DNA of 64,000 nt from Kibdelosporangium philippinense (GCF_021390435.2 NZ_JAJVCN010000003.1:1183501-1247500), one strand, 5' to 3'; positions 9,185 through 18,096 are shown, numbered from the stretch's first letter. The notes: generated from the letters alone by a model not told the origin. Numbers and translations are program-made.

Positions 9185-10050
9185 GCGAGCGCCCGCAAAA
9201 CCCGAGCAGGCGGACGAGTCCCGGCAATACTGGCGACCATCTCAACCACCCGCCTCGTCTGCCGAACCTGATGCGCCCGAAAGACCCGAGCCCCCATCCA
9301 GGCAGCCACCGAAGTAGCCGCCAAAGTCCCGTCAACCCGCTCCTGCAACTCAACCCCCAGCGTCTCCCCGACAAAGTCCTTGTTGGACAAAGCCATCAAC
9401 ACCGGCCACCCGGTGGCCACAAGCTCGTCAAGCCGCCGCAGCAATTCCAGCCCATGCCAAGTGTTCTTGCCGAAATCATGAGTCGGATCGATCAGCACGC
9501 CCTCAGCGGGCACCCCCAACTCAACCATCCGGTTCGCCCTCGCCACCAACTCCTCAGCGACCTCAGCCACCACATCCCGATACTGCACCCGATGCGGATC
9601 TGTCCTCGGCTGCACCCCGCCGGTGTGCGAGCACACGATCCCCACCCCGAACTCCGCCGCGACCTCAGCCAACAGCGGATCCACACCCGCCCAGGTGTCG
9701 TTGAGCAGGTCCGCCCCCGCCTCGCACGCCGCCCTGCCCACCTCGTGACGCCACGTGTCCACGCTGATCACCACATCGGGGAACCGCTCACGCACCGCAG
9801 CCACAAACGGCACCACCCGCCGTAATTCCTCCGACGCATCCACGATCTCGCCGTGTGATCCGGCTCGCACGCCACCGATGTCCACGATGTCCGCGCCTTC
9901 GGCCACCGCCGCGCCAACCGCGGCCATCGCAGCCTCGGCGTCGAAGGTGGCACCTCGGTCGTAGAAGGAGTCCCTGGTGCGGTTCACGATCGCCATCACC
10001 AGCGCACGGTCGCCCGGCACCGCACGTGAACCGAACTTGAGGGGTCGCAC
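9181..10050 (-). CDS. folP2: Dihydropteroate synthase paralogue FolP2
   Basis: 289-residue TIM-barrel protein of the DHPS family. The first pterin-binding loop reads AIVNRTRDSFYDRG instead of the usual NVTPDSFSDGG, and the protein has DIGGVRAG, SVDTWR, NDTWAG and LIDPTHDFGKNT. These are the features of the actinobacterial FolP2 branch, which in mycobacteria lacks normal DHPS activity. It is transcribed with gpgS, whose start overlaps its stop, suggesting a role other than folate synthesis. The start is the first codon after a 103-nt divergent gap shared with the acyltransferase gene. Confidence 0.9.
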   Translation of the reverse strand: MRPLKFGSRAVPGDRALVMAIVNRTRDSFYDRGATFDAEAAMAAVGAAVAEGADIVDIGGVRAGSHGEIVDASEELRRVVPFVAAVRERFPDVVISVDTWRHEVGRAACEAGADLLNDTWAGVDPLLAEVAAEFGVGIVCSHTGGVQPRTDPHRVQYRDVVAEVAEELVARANRMVELGVPAEGVLIDPTHDFGKNTWHGLELLRRLDELVATGWPVLMALSNKDFVGETLGVELQERVDGTLAATSVAAWMGARVFRAHQVRQTRRVVEMVASIAGTRPPARVLRALA

Positions 10051-10153
10051 CCAGTGATCGTGCCACGGGTTCCCAAGAACTTAGCGACCGCGATCTCGCA
10101 TTTAACAAACCGCCTCTTACAGTGGAGGTATCCCCCACCGCAGGAGGCTCCCC

Positions 10154-10822
10154 TTGTTCTACCGCGCGCTGCGTGCCGTGTGCGCCATCATCGCGAAGGT
10201 GCTGTTCCGTCCACGGGTCGAAGGCCTGGAGAACATCCCGGCGAAGGGCGCGGTGATCCTGGCGAGCAACCATCTGTCCGTGTTCGACAGCATCCTGATC
10301 CCGCTGGTGGTGACCAGGCAGGTGAACTTCCTGGCCAAGGAGGAGTACTTCCTCGGCCGTTCGCCGTACAAGCGCGTCCGCGCCGCCTTCATGCGGGCGA
10401 TCGGCCAGGTGCCGGTGCAGCGTGGGCAGGCGCGCGCGGGCGTCGCGGCGCTCGAAGCGGCGAGCGGGGTCCTGGAGAAGGGCGATGTCTTCGGCATCTA
10501 TCCGGAGGGCACGCGGTCGCGCGATCTGCGTCTGCACCGCGGTCACACGGGCGTCGGCCAGCTCGCGCTGAGCACGGGCGCTGTCGTCGTGCCGATGGCG
10601 GTGATCGGGACCGAGCGGATTCAGCCTCCTGGCCAGCGTTTTCCCCGGCCCGCTCGGGTCACCATTCGAATTGGCAAGCCATTGAACTTTTCTCGCTATG
10701 ACCGCATGCAGGCTTCACCTGCTATTCGTCGCGCGGTTACCGACGAGATCATGTACGCGATCATGGAACTGTCCGGCCAGGAATATGTCGACGCTTACCA
10801 CAAACTCCCGGACGCTGCCTGA
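10154..10822 (+). CDS. 1-acyl-sn-glycerol-3-phosphate acyltransferase (PlsC family)
   Basis: 222 residues, TTG start at 10154 with AGGAGG at 10141. It carries the acyltransferase motifs NHLSVFDS (HX4D catalytic pair), the substrate-binding YPEGTRSRD (EGTR) and VVVPMAVIGTERI. The enzyme would acylate lysophosphatidic acid or a related glycerolipid at the membrane. It is divergent from folP2 and appears monocistronic. Confidence 0.9.
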   Translation: MFYRALRAVCAIIAKVLFRPRVEGLENIPAKGAVILASNHLSVFDSILIPLVVTRQVNFLAKEEYFLGRSPYKRVRAAFMRAIGQVPVQRGQARAGVAALEAASGVLEKGDVFGIYPEGTRSRDLRLHRGHTGVGQLALSTGAVVVPMAVIGTERIQPPGQRFPRPARVTIRIGKPLNFSRYDRMQASPAIRRAVTDEIMYAIMELSGQEYVDAYHKLPDAA

Positions 10823-11052
10823 ACGGCTTATACCACACCCTGCTGGGCCATCCTTGTGAATGGTGGTCACAACATCGGACGAATCGTCGCGCCGATTTGC
10901 TGCGCTGCGTAGAGCGTCCGACGGCCAATTGGCCTATTATTCCGTCGATCGAGTGAATCACCTTGAAGGTCCTGCTAGGCTCGGGCTCACTGGATGTAGG
11001 GGACGGCAATTGGGGGTCGTCCTGCTCGACCAGGGGGAATCCAGGGGGATTC
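10823..11052. other. Leader region of the DyP peroxidase gene
   Basis: 230 nt without a convincing gene. It holds a perfect 12-bp palindrome GGCCAATTGGCC at 10923-10934 followed by an AT-richer stretch (CTATTATTCCG), which could be a regulator site next to a promoter. An in-frame start at 10963 would extend the peroxidase by 30 residues of unlikely composition. Confidence 0.4.
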
Positions 11053-12519
11053 ATGACCGACCAAGGCGCGGACGCGGCTGGCCGCACACTGCCGCTCCGC
11101 CATTCCGACGATATCCAGGGCGACATTCTCGCCGGGTTTCGTAAGGACCATGAAACGGTCCTGCTGCTGCGCTTCCCGGACGATCAACGCCCGGTCCGGA
11201 AATGGCTGCGGCTGATGATCCCGCAGATCGCGACGACCCGCCAGGTCGCCGCGTTCAACGCGGAATTCAGCGCGGCGCGGCACGCCCGCGCAGGCATCGA
11301 TCCGGCCGGATTGAGCCCCACCTGGGTAAACCTCAGCCTGACGTACGCCGGGCTGAAATTCCTGATGGGCGAAGAGCCTTTCCCGGACACGACGCTGCCT
11401 GGCGTGCAGGCGTTCATCCATGGCGCGTTCGCCCGTGCGGAGATCAACGGCGACGAGGGGGACAGCGCGCCGGACCACTGGCTGTTCGGCCGGGAAGACC
11501 AGCCAGTACACGCCGTGCTCACGATCGCCTCCGATGAGCAGGCCCAGCTCGAACTCCGCGCGTCCGAACTGCGCGTCGCGGCCGCCCGCGCGGGGCTGAC
11601 GGTCGCGTTCGAGCAGGTCGGCGCGACCCTGCCGGGCGACGCGAAAGGTCACGAGCACTTCGGGTTCAAGGACGGCGTCAGCCAGCCCGGCGTGCGTGAC
11701 TTCGACCGGCCGGACCCACGAGACCCGATCCACGTCGACGGCAAACCGGGCACCCGGATCCTGCCGGCAGGCGAGTTCGTGATCGGGCACCCGAAACTGA
11801 CCGGGGACGCGCCCCCACTGCCCGACTGGACCCGCAACGGTTCGTTCCAGGTGGTGCGACGGCTGGCACAGGACGTGCCTGCCTGGTGGGCGCAGGCCGG
11901 TGCCGCGCGAAGGCAGCTCGAACAGGAGGGGGTCGAGCTGCCTCCCGGCACCGGCACAGAATGGCTGGCCGCCCGGGTGGTCGGCAGGTGGCGTTCGGGT
12001 GCGTCGGTCGCGCACAACCCGAACACCGAGCCACCGACCAAACCGGGCGCGCCGGACGACAATCTGATCAGCTACGCCACCGACGAGAACGGGCACACCA
12101 CACCACATTTCGCCCATATCAGGAAAACCAACCCGCGTGACGGCATCGCAGGCGATTTCAAGAACGCCGACACCCGCCGGATCATCCGCCGCGGGATTCC
12201 GTTCGGCCAGCCTTTCGACCCGTCGTCAGGCGCTGGTCACGGCCCGGACACCGACCGCGGCCTCGTGTTCATCGCGTACATGGCCGACCTCGCCGAGCAA
12301 TTCGAGTTCCTGCAGCAGCGATGGATCAACGACAAGGACTTCTTCCAGACCGACGCCGGGCACGATCCGGTGATCGGAAAGGACAGCGACATCACGCTGA
12401 AACTGGACACGAAGCCCGAAGGAAAGAAACTGCACTTCGCACAGTTCGTGCGCACTGAGGGGACGATCTATGCCTTCGCACCAGCACTCACAACCCTGCG
12501 CGACCTCGCAGGACGATAG
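11053..12519 (+). CDS. DyP-type haem peroxidase
   Basis: 488 residues from ATG 11053, which has a G-rich RBS (AGGGGGAT) just upstream. The distal-side motif of dye-decolourising peroxidases, GXXDG, is present as GFKDGVSQPG, and the proximal haem-ligand region appears as FAHIRKTNPRD. No TAT or Sec signal is visible, so the enzyme is probably cytoplasmic or encapsulated. No encapsulin gene is next to it. It ends 20 nt before palindrome copy B. Confidence 0.92.
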   Translation: MTDQGADAAGRTLPLRHSDDIQGDILAGFRKDHETVLLLRFPDDQRPVRKWLRLMIPQIATTRQVAAFNAEFSAARHARAGIDPAGLSPTWVNLSLTYAGLKFLMGEEPFPDTTLPGVQAFIHGAFARAEINGDEGDSAPDHWLFGREDQPVHAVLTIASDEQAQLELRASELRVAAARAGLTVAFEQVGATLPGDAKGHEHFGFKDGVSQPGVRDFDRPDPRDPIHVDGKPGTRILPAGEFVIGHPKLTGDAPPLPDWTRNGSFQVVRRLAQDVPAWWAQAGAARRQLEQEGVELPPGTGTEWLAARVVGRWRSGASVAHNPNTEPPTKPGAPDDNLISYATDENGHTTPHFAHIRKTNPRDGIAGDFKNADTRRIIRRGIPFGQPFDPSSGAGHGPDTDRGLVFIAYMADLAEQFEFLQQRWINDKDFFQTDAGHDPVIGKDSDITLKLDTKPEGKKLHFAQFVRTEGTIYAFAPALTTLRDLAGR

Positions 12520-12538
12520 GGACATGTAAGAAAAACCC

Positions 12539-12584
12539 CTCGTGAGTGGTTATCAGTGTTCTAACCCTGATAACCACTCACGAG
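12539..12584. repeat. 46-bp palindromic repeat, copy B
   Basis: Arms CTCGTGAGTGGTTATCAG with complementary CTGATAACCACTCACGAG around loop TGTTCTAACC. It sits between the convergent DyP and LOG genes and encodes the last residues (VSGYQG) and stop of the LOG protein. The inner stem (ATCAG/CTGAT) differs from copy A (ATCCG/CGGAT) in both strands, so pairing is kept. Confidence 0.95.
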
Positions 12585-13094
12585 CTTTTCCAGGTCCGTT
12601 TCGATGGTGATGAAGTCCCGATAACTGGCCCGGATGAACCCTTCGGCGACCATGTGGTCGACCATCGCGATCAGCGGGTCGTAGAAGCCGTCGATGTTCG
12701 CGATCCCGATCGGCTTGCTGTGCACGCCGATCTGGTACCAGGTCCAGATCTCGAAGAGCTCGTCCAGCGTGCCCGCGCCGCCAGGCAAGGCGAGGAAGGC
12801 GTCCGAGAGCTCGGCCATCAGGGCTTTGCGCTCGTGCATCGTGCTCACCACGTGCAACTCGGTCAGGCCTTGGTGGGCGATCTCCCGGTCGGTCATGCTC
12901 GTCGGGATCACGCCGATCACCTCGCCGCCCGCTTCAAGGGCCGCGTCGGCGATGATCCCCATCGTGCCGACCGACGCACCGCCGTACACCAGCGTGATGC
13001 CACGCTTGGCCAGCAGTTTTCCCAGTTCCGCTGCCGCGGCGGCGTACCGCGGCTTCGTGCCGGCCGCCGAGCCGCAGAAAACACAGATCCGCAC
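12561..13094 (-). CDS. LOG-family protein (cytokinin-activating phosphoribohydrolase type)
   Basis: 177 residues from GTG 13094, beginning RICVFCGSAAG. PGGAGTLDELFE is the PGGxGTxxE motif that marks LOG nucleotide 5'-monophosphate phosphoribohydrolases, and the upstream Arg in STMHERKALM completes the site. A much longer frame runs upstream but is only a shadow of the preceding LOG gene. The start overlaps the stop of that gene by one base (TAGTG), so the two are coupled. The C-terminus is encoded by palindrome copy B. Confidence 0.9.
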   Translation of the reverse strand: MRICVFCGSAAGTKPRYAAAAAELGKLLAKRGITLVYGGASVGTMGIIADAALEAGGEVIGVIPTSMTDREIAHQGLTELHVVSTMHERKALMAELSDAFLALPGGAGTLDELFEIWTWYQIGVHSKPIGIANIDGFYDPLIAMVDHMVAEGFIRASYRDFITIETDLEKLVSGYQG

Positions 13095-13849
13095 TAGTGG
13101 ACTTCTTCCCAGGCGCGGTACGCGTCCTCGACCACACTGATCGCGTCGTCCACGTCGTCGGTCACGTGGATCAGCGCGAGGTCCTTCTCGCCGACCTTGC
13201 CGGTCTTGAACACCACGTCCTGCAGCCAGCTGTGCAGGCCGCCCCAGTACTCGCTGCCGAACAGCACGATCGGGAACTTGGTGACCTTCTTGGTCTGTAC
13301 CAGGGTCAGCGCCTCGAACAGCTCGTCGAGCGTGCCGAACCCGCCCGGCAGGCAGATGAAGGCCTGCGCGTACTTGATGAACATCGTCTTGCGGACGAAG
13401 AAGTACCGGAAGTTCACACCGAGGTCGACCCACGGGTTGAGGCCCTGCTCGAACGGCAGCTCGATGCCAAGCCCGATGGACAGGCCGCCGGCTTCCGACG
13501 CGCCCCGGTTCACCGCTTCCATCGTGCCCGGTCCGCCGCCGGTCAGCGCCGCGAAACCCGCCTCGGCCAGCGCCTTGCCGATCTGCCTGCCCAGCTCGTA
13601 CTCGGGGTGGTCACGTGGGGTGCGCGCGGACCCGAACACGGTCACCGCGCGGGGCACCTCGGCGAGCGCGCCGAAGCCTTCAACGAACTCCGCCTGGATC
13701 CGCATCACGCGCCACGGGTCGGTGTGCACCCACGCCGACGGGCCTCGTGAATCGAGCAAACGCTGGTCTGTTGTCGTCGGTTCCTCGCTGCGCTCACGGC
13801 GCAAGGTCACCGGGCCCCGTTGCTTCTCCTTGGGGCGATCCTCGTTCAT
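13094..13849 (-). CDS. LOG-family protein (TIGR00730-like), second copy
   Basis: 251 residues from ATG 13849. It has AVTVFGSARTPRDHPEY, ALTGGGPGTMEAVNRGA and the signature LPGGFGTLDELFEALTL. The N-terminal ~50 residues are charged and likely disordered. It resembles Rv1205 and the larger DNA-processing/LOG group. It is the first gene of a two-gene LOG operon divergent from the M4 protease gene. The frame extends 52 codons upstream but that part does not look like protein. Confidence 0.9.
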   Translation of the reverse strand: MNEDRPKEKQRGPVTLRRERSEEPTTTDQRLLDSRGPSAWVHTDPWRVMRIQAEFVEGFGALAEVPRAVTVFGSARTPRDHPEYELGRQIGKALAEAGFAALTGGGPGTMEAVNRGASEAGGLSIGLGIELPFEQGLNPWVDLGVNFRYFFVRKTMFIKYAQAFICLPGGFGTLDELFEALTLVQTKKVTKFPIVLFGSEYWGGLHSWLQDVVFKTGKVGEKDLALIHVTDDVDDAISVVEDAYRAWEEVH

Positions 13850-13993
13850 CGTCACCAGCTCAAGTCTAGTTGTGCTTGTCCGCCCAACCGGTGACTTATT
13901 CGGCTCGTCGTGGTGACCGCCTGAAAAACGGTGATCGGCTACCGACGAACGGCGGTAGCAGGCCGTGTTCACGACCCGTTTACTCATCGATGC

Positions 13994-14050
13994 GGTTATG
14001 CGCATAACCCCGCTTCTCTCCCCCTGCTAAAGGGGCGCAGCAGTGCGCCC
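13994..14050 (+). promoter_or_regulatory. Palindrome and 5'-UTR hairpin upstream of the M4 protease
   Basis: A perfect 16-bp palindrome GGTTATGCGCATAACC occupies 13994-14009. A second hairpin, GGGCGCA-GCAG-TGCGCCC, occupies 14033-14050 immediately before the RBS AAAAGGAG and the GTG start. The first looks like a dimeric regulator site; the second could affect mRNA stability or RBS access. Both lie in the 215-nt gap shared with the divergent LOG operon. Confidence 0.55.
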
Positions 14051-14064
14051 AAAAGGAGCACGTC

Positions 14065-16260
14065 GTGAGAAGAACGCGAGCGATACTGGCGATCGCCGCC
14101 CTGACCTTGGCGATCCCAGTCGCGCAGGCCGAGGCCAGCGCGCCACAGCTAGCAGCCGACCCATTAGCCCGTGCCACCGCGGCGGCCGACCAAGCGGCCA
14201 TCCTCGGGCTTGACGAACTCGCCAGGGGCGCCGACGAGACGTTCACCCGCGTCAGCACGACCCACGGCGGCGCGGGCGTCTACTACTCCGCCTACGAACG
14301 CTCGTACCGTGGCCTCAAAGTTGTCGGTGGCGACGCTGTTGTCGTGACCGACGACCAAGGCCGTGTGCGTGACACGACCGCCGCGGAGACCGCCCCGCTG
14401 AACGTCGACACCGCCGCCAAGATCGACGCCGCGACGGCCGCGAACACCGCACGCACCAAGGTCCAGACCGTCAAGTCCGTCGACGCGCCGAAGCTGATCG
14501 TGCTGGCAGGCGCGACGCCGAAGCTCGCGTACGAGGTCCTCGTCTCAGGGAACAACGGCGTCATCCCGAGCAACCTGCACGTGTTCGTCGACGCCAACGA
14601 CGGCTCGGTGATCGAGAGCTACGACGACGTCAAGGCAGGCACTGGCGACTCGTACTACGTCGGCGACGTCCCGATCACCACCCAGCAGAACGGCGGCACG
14701 TTCGCCATGCGGGACACCACGCGTCCCGGCCTCGAGTGCGGCCTCGACAGCAACAAGGTCGTCTTCACCGGCCCGGATGACAACTGGGGCAACGGTTCCG
14801 GCACCGACATGGAGACCGCCTGCGTCGACGCCCTGTACGGCGCGCAGAAGGAATGGGACATGCTGCGCGACTGGATCGGTCGCAACGGCATCGACGGCAA
14901 CGGCAAGACCTTCCCCGCGTACGTCGGCCTTCCGGCCGTGAACGCGTTCTGGACCGGCAGCTACACCCAGTTCGGCCGGACCCAGGACAGCCAGCGCCAG
15001 GTCATCTCGATGGACGTCGTCGGCCACGAGTTCGGTCACGGCATCTTCCAGTTCACCCCCGGCGGCTCCGGCGGCGGTGGCACGGAGAAGGGCGGCATGA
15101 ACGAGTCCACCGGTGACATCTTCGGCGCGCTGACCGAGGCGTACGCCGCCAACCCCGAGGACCCGGCCGACTTCGAGGTCGGCGAAGAGGTCAACCTGGT
15201 CGGCCAGGGCCCGATCCGCTTCATGTACCAGCCGAACAAGATCGCCGGCCACCCCAACTGCTGGTCGACCTCGCTGCCCGGTTCGGTGCACGCCGCCGCT
15301 GGCCCGCAGAACCACTGGTTCTACCTGCTTTCCGAGGGCAGCAACCCGGGCGGCGGCAAGCCGGCCAGCCCGACCTGCGACAACAGCACGGTGACCGGAA
15401 TCGGCATCCAGAAGGCGGGCAAGATCTTCTACAACGGCCTGCTGCAGAAGACGACCACCTGGAACCACGGCGCCGCCCGCAAGGCCACCTTGCAGGCAGC
15501 GGTTAACCTGTTCCCGGGCAGCTGCGTGGAATTCGACGCCACCAAGGCCGCGTGGAACGCGATCAGCGTACCCGCGCAGACCGGCGAGGCCACCTGCACC
15601 CCGCAGGGCGGCAACGACTTCTCCATCGCGTTGAACCCGGCCTCCGGGTCGGTCACGCCGGGGTCGAGTGTGGCCACAACCGTTGCCACGCAAACGATCC
15701 GCGGCAACGCGCAGAACGTCACCTTCTCCGCGAGCGGCCTGCCCGCCGGTGCCACCGCGACCTTCAACCCGGCTTCGGTCACCTCCGGCGCCAACTCGAC
15801 GTTGACCGTCGCGACCACGTCGAGCACGCCTGCCGGGACCTACCAGGTGACGGTCACCGGTGACGGCGCCAACATCGACCACACCGCGCAGTACGCGTTG
15901 ACTGTCGGCACAACCGGCACGCGGACCTTCACCAACGGCACGGACTTCCCGATCGCCGACTTGGCAACGGTCAGCAGCCCGGTCACGTCCACGGCCACGG
16001 GTTCGGCCACGTCACCGGTCAAGCTTTCGGTGACGATCAACCACACCTGCGCGTACGACCTGCAGATCACGCTGACCGGCCCAAGTGGACGGTCGTACAA
16101 CGTGAAGGCCGCCGGTTCGGGCGGTTGCGGCCAGTTCGGCACCAAGACCTATGACGTCCCCGTGACTTCGGAGAACGCTGCGGGCACGTGGACTCTGGTC
16201 GTGGCTGACCGCTACCGCGTCGACACCGGCACGCTGGACACGTGGACGATCACGGTGTGA
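14065..16260 (+). CDS. Secreted M4-family (thermolysin-like) metalloprotease with proprotein-convertase P domain
   Basis: 731 residues from GTG 14065. Order: Sec signal peptide ending near AQAEASA, FTP/PepSY propeptide (~30-195), M4 catalytic domain with zinc motif HEFGH (His321, His325) and third ligand Glu347 in GGMNESTGD, an Ig-like linker (~520-615, SGLPAGATATFNPASV), and a C-terminal P domain of ~110 residues (SVTINHTCAYDLQITLTGP). The P domain usually assists folding and substrate binding. The enzyme should be exported, self-cleaved and active outside the cell, for example in nutrient acquisition. Confidence 0.95.
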   Translation: MRRTRAILAIAALTLAIPVAQAEASAPQLAADPLARATAAADQAAILGLDELARGADETFTRVSTTHGGAGVYYSAYERSYRGLKVVGGDAVVVTDDQGRVRDTTAAETAPLNVDTAAKIDAATAANTARTKVQTVKSVDAPKLIVLAGATPKLAYEVLVSGNNGVIPSNLHVFVDANDGSVIESYDDVKAGTGDSYYVGDVPITTQQNGGTFAMRDTTRPGLECGLDSNKVVFTGPDDNWGNGSGTDMETACVDALYGAQKEWDMLRDWIGRNGIDGNGKTFPAYVGLPAVNAFWTGSYTQFGRTQDSQRQVISMDVVGHEFGHGIFQFTPGGSGGGGTEKGGMNESTGDIFGALTEAYAANPEDPADFEVGEEVNLVGQGPIRFMYQPNKIAGHPNCWSTSLPGSVHAAAGPQNHWFYLLSEGSNPGGGKPASPTCDNSTVTGIGIQKAGKIFYNGLLQKTTTWNHGAARKATLQAAVNLFPGSCVEFDATKAAWNAISVPAQTGEATCTPQGGNDFSIALNPASGSVTPGSSVATTVATQTIRGNAQNVTFSASGLPAGATATFNPASVTSGANSTLTVATTSSTPAGTYQVTVTGDGANIDHTAQYALTVGTTGTRTFTNGTDFPIADLATVSSPVTSTATGSATSPVKLSVTINHTCAYDLQITLTGPSGRSYNVKAAGSGGCGQFGTKTYDVPVTSENAAGTWTLVVADRYRVDTGTLDTWTITV

Positions 16261-17314
16261 GCCACTGCGTCAAAACGCTTACACAGTCCTTGATCTGCTG
16301 AACGTGCACATGTTCTTCCTTGGTGTGTGCCAAAGTCGGATCACCGGGACCGAAGTTGACCGCGGGCATGCCGAGCGCGGCGAACCGGGCGACGTCCGTC
16401 CAGCCCAGTTTGGCGACCGGCGTGCCCCCGGCGGCTTCGACTAGTTCCTTCGCGGCGGGCGCCTGCAGACCTGGCAGCGCGCCCGCCGCGACGTCAACAA
16501 CCTTGACGTCGTAGCCCTCGAACACCTCACGCAGGTGCTTTTCCGCCTCTGCCGGGCCACGGTCCGGCGCGAAGCGGTGGTTGATCGTGAGCACGGCCTC
16601 ATCCGGGACAACGTTGCCCGCGACCCCTCCTTCGATCTTCACGGCCTGCAAGCCTTCCCGGTACGCGCAGCCGTCGATGTCCACGATCCGCGGCTCATAG
16701 GCTTCCAGCCTGCGCAGTGCGTCCCCGATCGCGTGAATCGCGTTGACACCCATCCAGCCGCGTGCGGTGTGCGCGCGCTTTCCCGTTGTCCGGACCTGGA
16801 TGCGCATCGTGCCCTGGCAGCCTGCCTCGATCGTGCCGTTCGACGGCTCGCAGACCACCGCGACATCGCCCATCAGCCAGTCTTTGAGCTCACGCTCGAT
16901 CCGGCCGAGGCCGTTGCGGGCGGCCTCGATCTCCTCGCAGTCGTAGAAAACGAACGTCAGATCGTGCTTGGGATCGGTGATGTTGGCGGCGATGTGCAGC
17001 ATGACCGCGTCACCGCCCTTCATGTCGACCGTGCCGCAGCCGTGCAGGATCTCGCCTTCCCGGCGAGACGGCAGGTTGTCGTTGATCGGGACGGTGTCGA
17101 TGTGACCAGCGAAAACGACCCTGCGCTCACATCCGAGGTTCGTACGGGCCAGCACGGCGTTGCCGGACCTCGTGACTTCGAGGTGGCCGAGCTTTCGCAG
17201 CGCGCGCTCCACCGCGTCGGCAAGAACGGCCTCGTTTTCCGAGACGCTCGGGATGTCGACGAGAGCGACGGTCAGATCCACCGGGTCAGCAGCAAGGTCC
17301 AGTTCAACGGTCAC
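16250..17314 (-). CDS. dapE: Succinyl-diaminopimelate desuccinylase
   Basis: 354 residues of the M20 metallopeptidase family; it removes succinate to give LL-diaminopimelate for lysine and peptidoglycan. Metal ligands are seen in FAGHIDTVP, GTVDMKGGDA and YDCEEIEAA, and the dimerisation lid follows. I chose GTG 17314 (MTVELDLAADPVDLT) because the frame upstream to 17353 runs into a perfect palindrome shared with the divergent vapB gene. The 3' end overlaps the protease gene by 11 nt. dapD follows after the toxin-antitoxin pair on the other strand. Confidence 0.93.
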   Translation of the reverse strand: MTVELDLAADPVDLTVALVDIPSVSENEAVLADAVERALRKLGHLEVTRSGNAVLARTNLGCERRVVFAGHIDTVPINDNLPSRREGEILHGCGTVDMKGGDAVMLHIAANITDPKHDLTFVFYDCEEIEAARNGLGRIERELKDWLMGDVAVVCEPSNGTIEAGCQGTMRIQVRTTGKRAHTARGWMGVNAIHAIGDALRRLEAYEPRIVDIDGCAYREGLQAVKIEGGVAGNVVPDEAVLTINHRFAPDRGPAEAEKHLREVFEGYDVKVVDVAAGALPGLQAPAAKELVEAAGGTPVAKLGWTDVARFAALGMPAVNFGPGDPTLAHTKEEHVHVQQIKDCVSVLTQWLTP

Positions 17315-17329
17315 ACCCGGCACGGTAGT

Positions 17330-17368
17330 CCACGTGGGTTTCACGTGCTCCACGTGAAACCCACGTGG
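17330..17368. promoter_or_regulatory. Probable VapB operator: 18-bp perfect inverted repeat with four CACGTG boxes
   Basis: Arms CCACGTGGGTTTCACGTG and its exact complement are separated by CTC. CACGTG occurs at 17331, 17342, 17351 and 17362. It lies 12 nt before the vapB start and 15 nt before the dapE start, where a ribbon-helix-helix antitoxin, alone or with its toxin, would bind and autoregulate. Confidence 0.8.
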
Positions 17369-17380
17369 TAGCCTTGTCCC

Positions 17381-17638
17381 ATGAAGCGGAACATCACAGT
17401 GCAGTTAGACGAAGAGATCATCGACCGAGCGAAGGTGCTCGCAGCCAAGCGCGGCACCTCGGTCAGCGCCCTGCTCTCCCACCAGGTCATCAAGATGACC
17501 GAGGAAGCAGCTCGTTACGAGGCGGCCAAACAACGCGCCCTCGCCAGAATGGACAACGCCATCGATCGCGGGGGTGCCACCTGGACCCGCGAAGAGCTTC
17601 ATGATCGTGCTCAGTATCGCAAGGACGGAACAAGTTGA
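17381..17638 (+). CDS. vapB: Antitoxin of the ribbon-helix-helix VapB type
   Basis: 85 residues. The N-terminal ~45 residues (ITVQLDEEIIDRAKVLAAKR, then GTSVSALLS) form a ribbon-helix-helix DNA-binding fold; the charged C-terminal half would wrap the toxin. The stop overlaps the vapC TTG start (TTGA), typical of toxin-antitoxin pairs in which the antitoxin is made first. Confidence 0.9.
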   Translation: MKRNITVQLDEEIIDRAKVLAAKRGTSVSALLSHQVIKMTEEAARYEAAKQRALARMDNAIDRGGATWTREELHDRAQYRKDGTS

Positions 17639-18072
17639 CAGGCGACCAATGCGGCTTGGTGTTCATCGACACCAACATCCTGATCTACGCACACGACCGG
17701 CAAGATCCGGTCAAGTACAAGATCGCGAAGGCAGCACTCGACACATTGTGGGAGGCCGACACCGGAGTACTGAGCACGCAGGTGCTGCAGGAGTTCTACT
17801 CGGTCGTGGTCCGCAAGCTCAAATGTCCCATGTCACACAGTGAGGCACGCGAGGTCGTCGCCGACTACGCCGAGTGGTGCCCGATCGACACCGAAGCGCA
17901 GTTACTGGTCTCAGCGAGTGTGCTCTGCGAGCGCTACCAACTCTCCTGGTGGGACGCATTGATCATCGAGGCGGCGCTTCGCTGCGGCGCCACGACGCTG
18001 CTGTCCGAGGACATGCAGCACGGCCAGACCTTCGGGTCGCTCACGATCCGCAACCCGTTCGTAGAGTCCTGA
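17635..18072 (+). CDS. vapC: VapC-type PIN-domain ribonuclease toxin
   Basis: 145 residues from TTG 17635. Conserved acidic residues of the PIN active site are visible in FIDTNILIYAHD, in LQEFYSVV, in WWDALIIEAA and in LLSEDMQ. The toxin would cleave specific tRNA or rRNA when VapB is degraded. It is followed 24 nt later by dapD, so a read-through transcript could couple them. Confidence 0.93.
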   Translation: MTGDQCGLVFIDTNILIYAHDRQDPVKYKIAKAALDTLWEADTGVLSTQVLQEFYSVVVRKLKCPMSHSEAREVVADYAEWCPIDTEAQLLVSASVLCERYQLSWWDALIIEAALRCGATTLLSEDMQHGQTFGSLTIRNPFVES

Positions 18073-18096
18073 CCCCGCGTTGGTTACCTTTTGCGG

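Noticed and set aside
14545..15882. 445-codon minus-strand frame inside the M4 protease gene
   Set aside because: Antisense shadow of the catalytic domain, with no signal, motif or RBS.
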